A stretch of DNA of 64,000 bases from an uncultured Lachnospiraceae bacterium (GCA_910588845.1 CAJURU010000001.1:208243-272242); one strand, 5' to 3'. Numbered from the stretch's first letter, positions 34,260 through 43,428 are shown. Notes: generated by a model from the sequence alone, not told the origin. Made by a program: numbers and translations.

Positions 34260-34889
34260 ATGAAAATATTGGCGATTGCTGACGAGGAATCAAATTATCT
34301 GTGGAATGATTTTCATAAGAGTAAGCTCGAGGGGGCGGACTTAATTATTTCCTGCGGCGATTTAGACCCGCATTACCTCTCGTTTCTGGCAACGTTTTCC
34401 CATGTGCCGGTTTTGTATGTACATGGGAACCATGATGAAAAATATGAGAAGGTTGCGCCGGAAGGCTGCATCTGTATTGAAGATCAAATTTTCGTCTATG
34501 AGGGCGTCCGCATTTTAGGGTTAGGCGGTTCAATGCGTTATAAGCAAGGGACGCACCAATATACGGAATGGCAGATGAAGCAGAGGGTTGCAAAGCTGCG
34601 GTTTAAGCTCTTTTGCAAGCGGGGCTTTGACATTTTGGTGACGCATGCGCCTGCATATCAGCTCAATGACGGAAGGGATTTGCCGCACCAGGGGTTTCAG
34701 GTGTTTAAATCCCTCATGGAAAAATACCATCCCAAATATTTCCTGCACGGCCATGTGCATATGTCATATGGGAGGGATCATAAGCGATATGACAAATATT
34801 TGGATACCCATGTAATCAACGCGTACCACAGGTGTATCTTTGATTTTGAAGATGAAGATCCACAGGCGCATCTGGATTCAAGAGGTTGA
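34260..34889 (+). CDS. Metallophosphoesterase, 209 aa
   Basis: ATG 34260 follows GGGAGA. Calcineurin-like motifs: ADEESN at the start (the usual DxH histidine is replaced by glutamate), ISCGDLD, YVHGNHDE, LVTHAP and FLHGHVHMSYG. The two-metal centre is otherwise complete. The substrate is unknown. It lies 80 bp after the BMP-like gene and before a HAD phosphatase, and may be part of the same transcript. Confidence 0.82.
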   Translation: MKILAIADEESNYLWNDFHKSKLEGADLIISCGDLDPHYLSFLATFSHVPVLYVHGNHDEKYEKVAPEGCICIEDQIFVYEGVRILGLGGSMRYKQGTHQYTEWQMKQRVAKLRFKLFCKRGFDILVTHAPAYQLNDGRDLPHQGFQVFKSLMEKYHPKYFLHGHVHMSYGRDHKRYDKYLDTHVINAYHRCIFDFEDEDPQAHLDSRG

Positions 34890-34960
34890 CGGCGCCCGGA
34901 GATACTTGTGGGAATAGTTGTTTTTTGCTTGCCAAATTTTGTTTTATAAAGGAGAAATCA

Positions 34961-35608
34961 ATGAAAAAAGGAATCTTATTTGATTTGGATGGAACGCTAT
35001 GGGATTCTTCCGAGGAAGTGGCAATTTCCTGGACGGAGGCTTTGAAAAAGCATTCGGATACCAAGATGGAAATTACAACTGAAATGATTCAGGGCGTCAT
35101 GGGAAAAAGCATGACGGAAATTGCAGATATTTTTTTTGAGGCCTATGAACTTGAAAGGCGCAGAGAGCTGTTGGAAGATTGCTGCGAGGCGGAAAATGAG
35201 TATATCCGCCGTCACGGCGGGCAGCTATTGCCGGGGCTTGAAGAGACCTTACAGCAATTGCGTGAACAGGGGTATCATTTGTATATTGTGAGCAATTGCC
35301 AAATAGGATATATAGAAGCGTTTCTGGAATACCATAAACTGGAGAGATATTTTGATGATTTTGAGAGTTTTGGGGGTACAGGCAAGGAAAAAAGCTATAA
35401 CATTCGCCTGGTGGCGGAACGGAACCATCTGAATGCGGCCGTCTATGTGGGCGATACGCAGGGGGATTACCTTGCCGCTGCTAAGGCGGGACTGTCCTTT
35501 ATTCATGCGAGGACAGGATACGGAGCGGTAGAAGCAGAGGCGCCTTATATAGAGAAATTGTCTCAATTGCCGGAGGCGGCAGAGAAATATATTGCGTCAT
35601 TATCTTAA
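34961..35608 (+). CDS. HAD-family phosphatase (phosphoglycolate phosphatase-like), 215 aa
   Basis: ATG 34961 follows AAAGGAG. Motif I FDLDGTLWDS, motif II IVSNC, motif III lysine in GKEKSYNI, and motif IV YVGDTQGDYLAA are all present, with a helical C1 cap between residues 20 and 80. The most likely activity is small phosphate-ester hydrolysis; the substrate cannot be set. Downstream GTTTCC/GGAAAC (35610-35632) may form a weak terminator. Confidence 0.88.
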   Translation: MKKGILFDLDGTLWDSSEEVAISWTEALKKHSDTKMEITTEMIQGVMGKSMTEIADIFFEAYELERRRELLEDCCEAENEYIRRHGGQLLPGLEETLQQLREQGYHLYIVSNCQIGYIEAFLEYHKLERYFDDFESFGGTGKEKSYNIRLVAERNHLNAAVYVGDTQGDYLAAAKAGLSFIHARTGYGAVEAEAPYIEKLSQLPEAAEKYIASLS

Positions 35609-35704
35609 TGTTTCCATCGTTTTGTGCTGGAAACCTTTTGGTACTATAAATTTTCAAAATGGGGAAATTCAAACATGTACAAATAATAAAAAGGAGAGAG
35701 GAAC

Positions 35705-36184
35705 ATGGAGAAAATTACAAGTTTTACAATCGACCATATCAAGCTGGAGCCAGGGGTGTATGTGTCAAGGAAGGATCATGTGGGGCAGGAGGTAATTACT
35801 ACCTTTGATTTGCGCATGACTTCCCCCAATGACGAGCCGGTGATGAACACGGCGGAGATGCATACGATTGAGCATTTAGCGGCGACGTATCTGCGCAACC
35901 ATCCGCAGTTCGGGGACAAGACTATTTACTTTGGGCCGATGGGATGCCGCACCGGGTTCTATCTGCTGCTGGCGGGCGACTATGAGTCCCGGGATGTTGT
36001 AAAGCTGGTTACGGAACTGTATGAGTTCATCCGGGATTTTAACGATGAAGTGCCGGGCGCGAGCGCCAAGGATTGCGGGAATTATTTGGATATGAATCTG
36101 GGGATGGCAAATTATCTTGCCGACCGCTATCTGAAACAGACCTTGTACAATATTGACGAGGCGCATTTGGTTTATCCAGAATGA
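35705..36184 (+). CDS. luxS: S-ribosylhomocysteine lyase, 159 aa
   Basis: Converts S-ribosylhomocysteine to homocysteine and DPD, the AI-2 precursor. The metal ligands are H53 and H57 in HTIEH and C125 in AKDCGN; the catalytic cysteine is C82 in GCRTGFYL. The length is normal. AAAGGAGAGGAAC precedes the ATG. The mtnN gene that supplies its substrate follows 64 bp downstream. Confidence 0.95.
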   Translation: MEKITSFTIDHIKLEPGVYVSRKDHVGQEVITTFDLRMTSPNDEPVMNTAEMHTIEHLAATYLRNHPQFGDKTIYFGPMGCRTGFYLLLAGDYESRDVVKLVTELYEFIRDFNDEVPGASAKDCGNYLDMNLGMANYLADRYLKQTLYNIDEAHLVYPE

Positions 36185-36248
36185 GGCTGAGTGCATCATA
36201 CGGCCGGGACTATCCGAGCCAGGCGAGAATAATGTTATGGAGGAACAT

Positions 36249-36947
36249 ATGAAAAAAATAGGAATTATCGGCGCTATGGAGTTGGAAGTGGAGGAATTGA
36301 AGGGCAAAATGACTATCCAACGTACGCAGGAAAAGGCGTCTATGGAATTTTTGGAAGGAACCTTAAACGGTACGGAAGTCGTGATTGTGCGCAGCGGAAT
36401 CGGCAAAGTAAACGCCGCGCTCTGCACACAGATTCTCTGTGATTGTTTCCAGGTGAGCCATATTATCAATACAGGAGTGGCCGGCTCCTTAAAAAATGAA
36501 ATTGACATCGGGGACATAGTGGTGTCTACCGACGCACTGCATCATGATGTGGACGTGCGCGTATTTGGTTATCCGTTGGGAGAAGTTCCGCAGATGGGTT
36601 GTCTGGCGTTTCCGGCAGACGGGCATCTAACTGCGCTTGCCGTCTCTGTTTGCTGTGAGGTCAATCCTGATATTAAAGTGTATGAGGGAAGAGTTGTCAG
36701 CGGAGACCAGTTTGTCAGCGATAAGCAGGTCAAGGATAATATTATTAAGAATTTCCAGGGCTTTTGCGTGGAAATGGAGGGGGCGTCGATTGCACATGCT
36801 GCGTATTTGAACCATGTGCCGTTTGTAATTATCCGCGCAATTTCCGATAAAGCGGATGACAGCGCCGAGATGGATTATCCGACGTTTGAGAAAGCGGCTG
36901 CCGCGCATTCCGCATCGTTGGTGGAGCACATGCTGCCGAAGATTTAA
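36249..36947 (+). CDS. mtnN: 5'-methylthioadenosine/S-adenosylhomocysteine nucleosidase, 232 aa
   Basis: Cleaves adenine from MTA and SAH, making the LuxS substrate. Motifs: GIIGAMELEVEEL, NTGVAGSLKNEIDIGDIVVS, and VEMEGASIAHAA with the catalytic glutamates, then RAISDKADD. ATG 36249 follows GGAGG; the frame from 36153 overlaps luxS and is not preferred. It ends before a strong bidirectional terminator. Confidence 0.94.
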   Translation: MKKIGIIGAMELEVEELKGKMTIQRTQEKASMEFLEGTLNGTEVVIVRSGIGKVNAALCTQILCDCFQVSHIINTGVAGSLKNEIDIGDIVVSTDALHHDVDVRVFGYPLGEVPQMGCLAFPADGHLTALAVSVCCEVNPDIKVYEGRVVSGDQFVSDKQVKDNIIKNFQGFCVEMEGASIAHAAYLNHVPFVIIRAISDKADDSAEMDYPTFEKAAAAHSASLVEHMLPKI

Positions 36948-36971
36948 GATTGGAGACAGGTATACCTAGAA

Positions 36972-37010
36972 AAACGCTGTGCAATTGTGAGGTACTTTTG
37001 CACAGCGTTT
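36972..37010. terminator. Bidirectional terminator between mtnN and the alcohol dehydrogenase gene
   Basis: AAACGCTGTGCAA (36972-36984) and TTGCACAGCGTTT (36998-37010) are perfect 13-bp complements around a 13-nt loop. A/T ends serve both convergent genes. Confidence 0.75.
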
Positions 37011-37028
37011 GTATATTCATGCTTGTAT

Positions 37029-38219
37029 TTAGAAATCAATTTCCTCGTCATAGAAGCAAGCCTTCAACAGCTTTTCCATCTCTTCCGGTGTGGGAATTCT
37101 GGGATTGGAGCCGGTGCAGGCATCGGAGATCGCCAATTTTGCAACCTCGGGCAGTTTATCCATAAACTCCTTCTCATCAATGATGCCGCCCTCATAATCC
37201 TTAATGCAGGTAGGAATTTCCAGGGAAGCATTCATGGACTTCAATTCAGCAATCAATGCGTCAACCAGTGCATCTGTAGAATCGCCTTTTAAGCCGATGA
37301 AAGCAGCAATCTCAGCATAACGTTCTGCCGCCTCTGCATTCTTGGCATTGTACTTGATTACTTTGGGAAGGTACATGGCATTTGCGCATCCATGAACAAT
37401 ATGTCCGCCGCTGTAAGCAGCTCCGGTCTTATGAGCCATGGAGTGGACAATTCCCAGCAAAGCGTTGGAGAATGCCATACCAGCCAGGCATTGTGCGTTG
37501 TGCATACGGTCGCGCGCTTCCATATCTCCGTCAAAGGAGGCCTTCAAATCCCTATGTATCATCTTAATGGCATGCAATGCCAGGGGATCGGTATAGTCAC
37601 AGTGAAGCGTAGAAACGTAGGCTTCAATCGCATGCGTCATAGCATCCATTCCGGTATGTGCGGTCAGCTTCTTAGGCATTGTCTCTGCAAGCGCCGGGTC
37701 AACAATGGCAACGTCCGGGGTGATGTTGAAATCAGCCAGCGGGTATTTGATACCTTTGTCGTAATCAGTGATGACAGAAAATGCCGTTACTTCCGTAGCA
37801 GTTCCAGAGGTAGAGGGGATAGCGCAGAATTTCGCTTTTGTCCGCAGTGTCGGGAAATTAAACGGAGTAATCAGGTCTTCAAATGTAGTTTCAGGATATT
37901 CATAAAATGCCCACATGGCCTTGGCTGCGTCAATCGGAGAACCGCCGCCCATAGAAATGATCCAGTCCGGCTCAAATTCGCGCATTTTCGCCGCGCCCTT
38001 CATGACAGTTTCCACGCTTGGGTCCGGCTCTACATTTTCAAACAATTCTACTTCCATGCCAGCTTCTTTTAAATAGTCGACTGCGCGGTCAAGAAATCCG
38101 AACCGCCGCATAGAACCGCCGCCCACTACGATAATTGCCTTTTTTCCAATCAGGTTCTTCAATTCCTCCAAAGAACCTTTTCCATGATATAAATCTCTCG
38201 GTAATGTAAAACGTGCCAT
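37029..38219 (-). CDS. Iron-containing alcohol dehydrogenase (butanol dehydrogenase type), 396 aa
   Basis: Group III ADH reducing aldehydes with NAD(P)H. Seen: nucleotide site GGGSMRRFG and SMGGGSPIDAAKAMW; metal ligands in the HTGMDAMTHAIEAYVS and GIVHSMAHKTGAAYSGGHIVHGCANA segments. The length is normal. AAGGAGG precedes the ATG. The promoter and a Rex-like site lie upstream (38282-38328), suggesting redox control in fermentation. Confidence 0.92.
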   Translation of the reverse strand: MARFTLPRDLYHGKGSLEELKNLIGKKAIIVVGGGSMRRFGFLDRAVDYLKEAGMEVELFENVEPDPSVETVMKGAAKMREFEPDWIISMGGGSPIDAAKAMWAFYEYPETTFEDLITPFNFPTLRTKAKFCAIPSTSGTATEVTAFSVITDYDKGIKYPLADFNITPDVAIVDPALAETMPKKLTAHTGMDAMTHAIEAYVSTLHCDYTDPLALHAIKMIHRDLKASFDGDMEARDRMHNAQCLAGMAFSNALLGIVHSMAHKTGAAYSGGHIVHGCANAMYLPKVIKYNAKNAEAAERYAEIAAFIGLKGDSTDALVDALIAELKSMNASLEIPTCIKDYEGGIIDEKEFMDKLPEVAKLAISDACTGSNPRIPTPEEMEKLLKACFYDEEIDF

Positions 38220-38281
38220 AAAAACCTCCTTGAATAATATTTAATAAGATTGTAAAATCAAGACGAGTGAAGCCTTGAATA

Positions 38282-38298
38282 TTGTGACATCTTAACAA
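38282..38298 (-). promoter_or_regulatory. Rex-like palindrome next to the ADH promoter
   Basis: TTGTGACATCTTAACAA has the TTGTxA/TTAACAA half sites of Rex, but the total is 17 bp instead of the usual 18. It lies directly downstream of the -10 box on the minus strand, a repressing position. Tentative. Confidence 0.35.
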
Positions 38299-38299
38299 A

Positions 38300-38328
38300 A
38301 GAGTATCATCAAATGCCTGAAAAGTCAA
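38300..38328 (-). promoter_or_regulatory. Promoter of the alcohol dehydrogenase gene
   Basis: On the minus strand: TTGACT (38328-38323), 17-bp spacer, TACTCT (38305-38300). Confidence 0.6.
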
Positions 38329-38377
38329 TCAAATGTAACAATTCAGATTATAATTTTTATAAAGATAAAAAAAGTCC

Positions 38378-38407
38378 TTGACTTTTGGCATGAAATGGTA
38401 TTATAAT
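38378..38407 (+). promoter_or_regulatory. Promoter of the tRNA pair
   Basis: TTGACT (38378-38383), 18-bp spacer, TATAAT (38402-38407), about 30 bases before tRNA-Val. Confidence 0.75.
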
Positions 38408-38439
38408 AGACAAGCAGTCGGTCAGAGACCGAAGAGCGT

Positions 38440-38512
38440 GGGATCTTAGCTCAGCTGGGAGAGCATCTGCCTTACAAGCAGAGGGTCACAGGTTCGAGCC
38501 CTGTAGGTCCCA
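38440..38512 (+). tRNA. tRNA-Val (anticodon TAC)
   Basis: 73 nt. The acceptor GGGATCT/AGGTCCC, D-loop TAGCTCAGCTGGGAGAGC, anticodon stem CTGCC..GGCAG-type around TAC, and T-loop GGTTCGAGCC all fit. CCA is not encoded. Confidence 0.95.
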
Positions 38513-38538
38513 CTTTTACACTTAATATTTGATGTTTT

Positions 38539-38612
38539 GGCGGAATAGCTCAGTTGGCGAGAGCACACGGTTCATACCCGTGGTGTCGGGGGTTCAAATC
38601 CCTCTTCCGCTA
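38539..38612 (+). tRNA. tRNA-Met (anticodon CAT)
   Basis: 74 nt. The acceptor GGCGGAA/TTCCGCT, D-loop TAGCTCAGTTGGCGAGAGC, anticodon loop TTCATAC, and T-loop GGTTCAAATCC fit. It looks like the elongator type; a lysidine-modified tRNA-Ile2 cannot be ruled out by eye. CCA is not encoded. Confidence 0.92.
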
Positions 38613-38779
38613 TTCAGAAATTCGGTAGATTCATGGATTTCGGCAAGCAAGTAATCAGCGGATATATTTTTTTCTGTAGAAAAAAGAATACTTCAGTATA
38701 TCATTAAATTAAATATTTGAGCAGCAGTAATAGTCCATAATTGATAATATTAGTCGATTGTGGGCATTTTTATATTTAA

Positions 38780-39040
38780 GAAAATGGCATTATTGATATA
38801 GGTGGGGATGAGCTGCATAACATGGATATGGCGCTGGAACAGCTTGCCGGACATGGACACGCAAGTGGGGATTTTATCAAACTGGATAATGTGTTTGATG
38901 TGATTTATCGTAATTCCCATGAGGTTTATTTGGAAAATCAAGAGGAAGGGCAGGATTTATTTTTTCAGATTTTGATAAACCGGGAAATGACGCCGGAGCA
39001 GAGAGCGGAAATTTTGATGAATGGGACGGCTCAGACATAA
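38780..39040 (+). pseudogene. Remnant of an unknown gene
   Basis: Open from just after TAA 38777-38779: ENGIIDIGGDELHNMDMALE, then LAGHGHASGDFIKLDNVFDVIYRNSHEVYL and INREMTPEQRAEILMNG. The first ATG is at 38822 but has no ribosome binding site. The sequence looks protein-like but lacks a beginning. It lies downstream of the tRNAs, a common landing place for mobile DNA. The family is not recognised. Confidence 0.4.
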
Positions 39041-39176
39041 ATAGAAATGGTATTGTAAAAATGTTAAGGAGTGATTTTGGGCAAATTGCTCCTTTTTTCA
39101 TTGTGAATCTTATAGCCCAGTGTGACAATTTTCCTATGACAAAAATATATTAAAACGATTGTTCGGATAGAAAATT

Positions 39177-40055
39177 TTACCCATGAAACTGTTCCTTTAA
39201 TTTCTCAAGCATTTTTTCTGCAATGGGAGTAAATATCTGATATTTTTTCCAGATGAAATACAGCTTTGTTTCAAGTCTGGGCGTGAGCGGGCGGAATGTC
39301 AGACCGCTGTCAGGACTTGTATCAATCAGATGTTCAAAGGTCAGAAGATAACCAAGTCCCTCCTTCACGAAAAGGGAGCCGTTGTAGGACAGTCTAAAGG
39401 AACCCTCCAGATGAAGTGTATCTATTTTGTTTCCGCACCATTTGGCAATGTCCTTAGACCAGCCCTGCTCCGAGCAAAATAAAGGAAGCCCGGTCAAATC
39501 ATCGGCAGAAATGGATTGTTTCCCTGCAAGAGGGCAGTCTTTCGGCATGACAACACCCCATACATCCGCTTTCGGAAATGTCAGGTAATGGTATTTCTCT
39601 GCATTTGGTTCTTCTGCCAGCACAGCAAAGTCAATGACGCCTCTGTCCAGTTTTTCTGTCACCTGTTCCGTATCCCCGCTGGTAATGTGATACCGCAGGT
39701 CAGGGTAGGTATTTTTCAATGCTTTAATTTCAGCGGCAAGATACCGGATTTGATAGGATTCTGCCAGTCCCAGATAAATTTCACCGCCTAAGACATCATC
39801 CAGCGAGAGAAATTCCGTCTGGATTTTGTCTGCCATTGACACAAGGTCTTCGGCACGTTTACGCAGCAGCACACCCTCTTCGGTCAGTTCTATATGAAAG
39901 CTGTGGCGGACAAACAGCTTCTTTCCCAGTTCATCTTCCAGTGATTTCAACGATTTTGAAAGCGTAGGCTGAGTGACGTGCAAAAACTCGGCTGCACGGG
40001 TCATATTTTCTTCCCTTGCTACGGCAAGGAAGTATCGCATGGTTCTCAGTTCCAT
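39177..40055 (-). CDS. LysR-family regulator, 292 aa
   Basis: N-terminal winged HTH MELRTMRYFLAVAREENMTRAAEFLHVTQPTLSKSLKSLEDELG, then a substrate-binding domain (about 90-290). Divergent from the small coiled-coil gene and the hydrolase, so it probably controls them. It is closely similar in layout to the LysR gene at 42106. GGAGAAAACC precedes the ATG. Confidence 0.92.
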   Translation of the reverse strand: MELRTMRYFLAVAREENMTRAAEFLHVTQPTLSKSLKSLEDELGKKLFVRHSFHIELTEEGVLLRKRAEDLVSMADKIQTEFLSLDDVLGGEIYLGLAESYQIRYLAAEIKALKNTYPDLRYHITSGDTEQVTEKLDRGVIDFAVLAEEPNAEKYHYLTFPKADVWGVVMPKDCPLAGKQSISADDLTGLPLFCSEQGWSKDIAKWCGNKIDTLHLEGSFRLSYNGSLFVKEGLGYLLTFEHLIDTSPDSGLTFRPLTPRLETKLYFIWKKYQIFTPIAEKMLEKLKEQFHG

Positions 40056-40169
40056 TGGTTTTCTCCTTTTTGATATTCCTAAAATTCATATCATGATATA
40101 AATTATAGCCATTAGCGAAAGAAAAGTCAATTGCTTATACTAAAAGCACAGCAGGAAGGAGGCGGTCAT

Positions 40170-40394
40170 ACGGAGGATATCATTCAGAATATGAAGGATG
40201 CAGGCTGTGACAGGGAAATCATCACAAAAATTTGCAGGCTGTATGCAGATGGGCAGGTTCAGGATGCTTTGAAAATGTTGAAACGGCATCGATGCCATTT
40301 GATGGAGCAGTTACATGAAAGTCAGAGCAGAGTGGACTGTCTTGACTTTTTGGTAAGGCAGATGGAAAAAAGTCAGAGGCAGATGGAAAAATAA
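40170..40394 (+). CDS. Short coiled-coil protein with MerR-tail-like helix, possible ACG start
   Basis: AAGGAGG (40156-40162) sits exactly 7 bases before ACG 40170, where an ATG would be expected (T-E-D-I-I-Q-N-M-K-D-A-G-C). The only conventional in-frame start is TTG 40131, which has no ribosome binding site. The helix LKMLKRHRCHLMEQLHESQS followed by RVDCLDFL resembles the dimerisation tail of MerR regulators without the DNA-binding domain. A relative is at 43198. The start codon may be decayed. Confidence 0.55.
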   Translation, partial: TEDIIQNMKDAGCDREIITKICRLYADGQVQDALKMLKRHRCHLMEQLHESQSRVDCLDFLVRQMEKSQRQMEK

Positions 40395-40451
40395 AAAATA
40401 AATATTAAAAAATGAAACGCAGAAAATGCGGAGAAAGGATGGTAATGTAAC

Positions 40452-41432
40452 ATGGCAGAGACGATGAAATTGGAATTGACACAGGAGTGGGATAAGACAT
40501 TCCCAAAGAGCGAGAAGGTAAATCACACAAAGGTAACATTCCATAACCGTTATGGAATTACTCTGGCAGCCGATTTATATGAGCCGAAAGGAGCAGAAGG
40601 CAAACTGCCGGCAATCGCTGTGTGCGGTCCGTTTGGCGCCGTAAAGGAGCAGTCCTCCGGCTTGTATGCCCAGACGATGGCAGAGCATGGATTTCTTACA
40701 ATGGCATTTGACCCGTCATTTACCGGAGAGAGTGGAGGTACGCCACGCTATATGGCATCACCGGACATTAATACAGAAGATTTTCAGGCGGCAGTGGACT
40801 TCCTGTCCGTGCAGGAAAATGTGGATGCAGACAAAATCGGTATTATCGGCATCTGTGGATGGGGCGGCATGGCTTTGAATGTGGCAGCGCTGGATACCAG
40901 AATCAAGGCAACCGTAGCGTCTACCATGTATGATATGAGCCGTGTCAATGCCAACGGGTATTTTGATGAAAATGATAATCCGGATGACCGCTATGAAACC
41001 CGCAAGGCGCTCAATGCCCAGAGAATTGTTGATTACAGAAATGGCAGTTATGAGCTGGGAGGCGGAGTTGTGGACCCGCTGCCGGAAGACGCCCCATTTT
41101 TTGTAAAAGATTATTATGATTATTATAAGACATCCCGCGGCTATCATGCCCGTTCTTTAAACTCCAATGGCGGCTGGAATAAGATTGGCTGTATGTCTTT
41201 TATGAATCAGCCGATTCTCTGTTACAGTGATGAAATACGCAGTGCGGTTCTTGTCATGCATGGGGAGAAGGCACATTCCTGCTATTTTAGCAAGGATGCA
41301 TTTCAGAAGTTACAGGGCGATAATAAGGAACTGCTGATAATTCCGGATGCAGTCCATACAGACCTTTATGATAAAACAGATATTATTCCTTTCGATAAAC
41401 TGAAACAGTTTTTTAAGGAGAATCTCAAATAA
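40452..41432 (+). CDS. Alpha/beta hydrolase (dienelactone-hydrolase-like), 326 aa
   Basis: Beta strand KLPAIAVCGPFGAVKEQSSG, then FDPSFTGESGGTPR, the nucleophile-elbow position IGICGWGGMALNVA (a cysteine in place of serine, giving GICGWGG), and the C-terminal histidine in AVHTDLYD. The cysteine nucleophile fits dienelactone-hydrolase-type enzymes. It has no signal peptide. It follows the coiled-coil gene and is probably controlled by the LysR gene. Confidence 0.82.
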   Translation: MAETMKLELTQEWDKTFPKSEKVNHTKVTFHNRYGITLAADLYEPKGAEGKLPAIAVCGPFGAVKEQSSGLYAQTMAEHGFLTMAFDPSFTGESGGTPRYMASPDINTEDFQAAVDFLSVQENVDADKIGIIGICGWGGMALNVAALDTRIKATVASTMYDMSRVNANGYFDENDNPDDRYETRKALNAQRIVDYRNGSYELGGGVVDPLPEDAPFFVKDYYDYYKTSRGYHARSLNSNGGWNKIGCMSFMNQPILCYSDEIRSAVLVMHGEKAHSCYFSKDAFQKLQGDNKELLIIPDAVHTDLYDKTDIIPFDKLKQFFKENLK

Positions 41433-41536
41433 ATTGCGATGAAAACTGACAGGCTTGGCGGTGCGGGTTGAGGTTGTTATAAAGCTGGCGCCGCCTAAAA
41501 AGGGAAAGTGCGAAAAATAATCTTAAGGAGGATGGT

Positions 41537-42067
41537 ATGCAGATTCTTGTATTAAACGGAAGTCCCCGTCTGGAGGGCAACACCAAAAAAATGATTGCCG
41601 CATTTGAGGAAGGGGCTAAACTTGGCGGGCATCAGGTTGACGTAGTGGATGTTTGCCAAAAGAAGATTGGAGGATGTATGGCTTGTGAATACTGCCATAC
41701 CAAAGGCGGGGGTGCATGCATCCAGAAGGATGATATGCAGGAGGTGTATGTGCTGCTACAACAGGCAGATATGCTGATTATCGCCTCACCGATTTATTAT
41801 CACGGAATATCGGGTCAGTTGAAGTGCGTGATTGACCGTTTTTATGCAGCGGCTTATCCGGGCAGACCGCCGCATCTGAAAAAGGCTGCCATGTTTTTAA
41901 GTTCCGGGGATGCTGATATGTATGATGGCGCTGTGTTCTCTTTCGAGGGGGATTTTGTTGGTTATCTTGGCCTTGAAAATATGGGAGTGTTTACGGCACA
42001 TGGAAGTGAAAACAGTTCTCCCGAAAAGTTAAGGGAACTGCGGGAATTTGGCGCATCACTTAGATAG
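41537..42067 (+). CDS. FMN-dependent NAD(P)H oxidoreductase (flavodoxin fold), 176 aa
   Basis: FMN phosphate-binding start ILVLNGSPRLEGNTKKMIAA, a cysteine pair region GGCMACEYCHTKGGGACIQKDDM, and IASPIYYHGISGQLKCVIDR are typical of the iron-sulfur-flavoprotein/NADPH-dependent FMN reductase group. AAGGAGGATGGT precedes the ATG. It is the last gene of the first LysR cassette. Confidence 0.85.
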   Translation: MQILVLNGSPRLEGNTKKMIAAFEEGAKLGGHQVDVVDVCQKKIGGCMACEYCHTKGGGACIQKDDMQEVYVLLQQADMLIIASPIYYHGISGQLKCVIDRFYAAAYPGRPPHLKKAAMFLSSGDADMYDGAVFSFEGDFVGYLGLENMGVFTAHGSENSSPEKLRELREFGASLR

Positions 42068-42105
42068 AAGTGCTGCTGTGGGAAAGTACTGGCATGATAT
42101 GTGCA

Positions 42106-42990
42106 TTACTGTGACTTGATTTCCTCCTGTAGCGTATTCAAAAATAAGGTTGCGGGCTTTGTAAATACCTGATATTTTTTCCATACAATATCCAGCCCTA
42201 CTTCAATCTGTGGTTCCAGCGGACGGAAACACAGGGGGCTGTTTTCATATTCCGGTATGATGTGGTCGAGGCATAAGGCGCAGCCGACCTTTTCCTCCAC
42301 CATAAGGGAGGCATTATAAAGAAGGTTATAAGTTGTGACAATTTGCAGGGATTCATATTGTTTTCCAAGCCAGCCGGATAATTCATTGTGTGCAAGGGAC
42401 TGGCGGGAGGCAATGAGTGGAAGCCCCTGCAAATCTTCCGGCTGAATTCCGTTTTTTTCTGCCAAAGGATGGTCACGCCGCATCAGCAGTCCCCACCTGT
42501 CTTTTGTGGGCAGTCTGATAAAATCATATTTCTTTATGTCGGCAGGCTCTATTAAAATGCCAAAATCCAACAGTCCCCTGTCAAGCCGTTCTGTCACATC
42601 ATCGGCATTGCCGCTGAATAAATGATAGGAGATGCCCGGATGTTTCCGCTGGATTTTTTCCGCAGCTTTTGCAATCAGGCGGATTCCTTCTGTCTCACCA
42701 CCGCCGATATAGATTTCCCCGCTGATGTTTTCGCCGGAGGAGCTGACTTCGGCTTTTGTCTTTTCCATCAATTCTACCATTTCTTCTGCACGTTTCCGAA
42801 GAATCATTCCTTCCTCCGTCAGTGTTACCCTGCGGTTGCCCCGTATGAAAAGCTGTTTTCCAAGTTCTTCTTCCAGTTCTTTTAGTTGTCTGGAAAGCGG
42901 GGGCTGTGTCATATTCAGGGATTGGGCCGCTTTTGTTATGCTTGCCTCCCGTGCGACGGCAAGAAAATACTGTAATACCCGGATATCCAT
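42106..42990 (-). CDS. LysR-family regulator, 294 aa
   Basis: HTH MDIRVLQYFLAVAREASITKAAQSLNMTQPPLSRQLKELEEELG, then a C-terminal effector domain. Paralog of the LysR gene at 39177, with the same position relative to a short coiled-coil gene (43198). It probably controls the downstream aldo/keto reductase and flavoprotein genes. AAGGAGGATACA precedes the ATG. Confidence 0.92.
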   Translation of the reverse strand: MDIRVLQYFLAVAREASITKAAQSLNMTQPPLSRQLKELEEELGKQLFIRGNRRVTLTEEGMILRKRAEEMVELMEKTKAEVSSSGENISGEIYIGGGETEGIRLIAKAAEKIQRKHPGISYHLFSGNADDVTERLDRGLLDFGILIEPADIKKYDFIRLPTKDRWGLLMRRDHPLAEKNGIQPEDLQGLPLIASRQSLAHNELSGWLGKQYESLQIVTTYNLLYNASLMVEEKVGCALCLDHIIPEYENSPLCFRPLEPQIEVGLDIVWKKYQVFTKPATLFLNTLQEEIKSQ

Positions 42991-43197
42991 TGTATCCTCC
43001 TTTTTGCACGTTTTTGTGCATAATGCAATGTTTGCTCCTGTTTTATATGGATAAGGAACTATTAAAACATTCCTTAACAGTTCTTAAGTATACCATTCTT
43101 TGTGATACCTTTCAAGTATGAATGGACATTCAATATATGTATTTGATATTATATGATTTCTGTATTAACATAGGGTATAAGAAAGAAGGAAATAGCA

Positions 43198-43428
43198 ATG
43201 GAAATCGTTCAGACAAAATATTTAGTAGAGAAAAACTTAGAAGATACAGGCTGTAAAAAGGAATTTATTCAGCATTATATGAGTCTGCAGGGCAGCAGTA
43301 AGGAACAGTTAAGCATATTGGAAGATTACCGTGATGAGCTGGTAAAACAGATGCATGACGTACAGAGAAAACTGGACTGTCTGGATTATCTGTTATTTTA
43401 TAAAAGAAAGCAAACAGGAGGAATGTAA
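43198..43428 (+). CDS. Short coiled-coil protein with MerR-tail-like helix, 76 aa
   Basis: ATG 43198 behind GAAAGAAGGAAATAGCA. The helix LSILEDYRDELVKQMHDVQRKLDCLDYLL parallels LKMLKRHRCHLMEQLHESQS followed by RVDCLDFL of the gene at 40170. No DNA-binding domain is present. Its stop overlaps the aldo/keto reductase start (TAATGATG). It may bind or modulate a MerR or LysR regulator; this is an inference. Confidence 0.7.
   Translation: MEIVQTKYLVEKNLEDTGCKKEFIQHYMSLQGSSKEQLSILEDYRDELVKQMHDVQRKLDCLDYLLFYKRKQTGGM

Noticed and set aside
37392..38072. 226-codon open frame opposite the alcohol dehydrogenase gene
   Set aside because: Shadow of a well-conserved enzyme; no start signal or domain.
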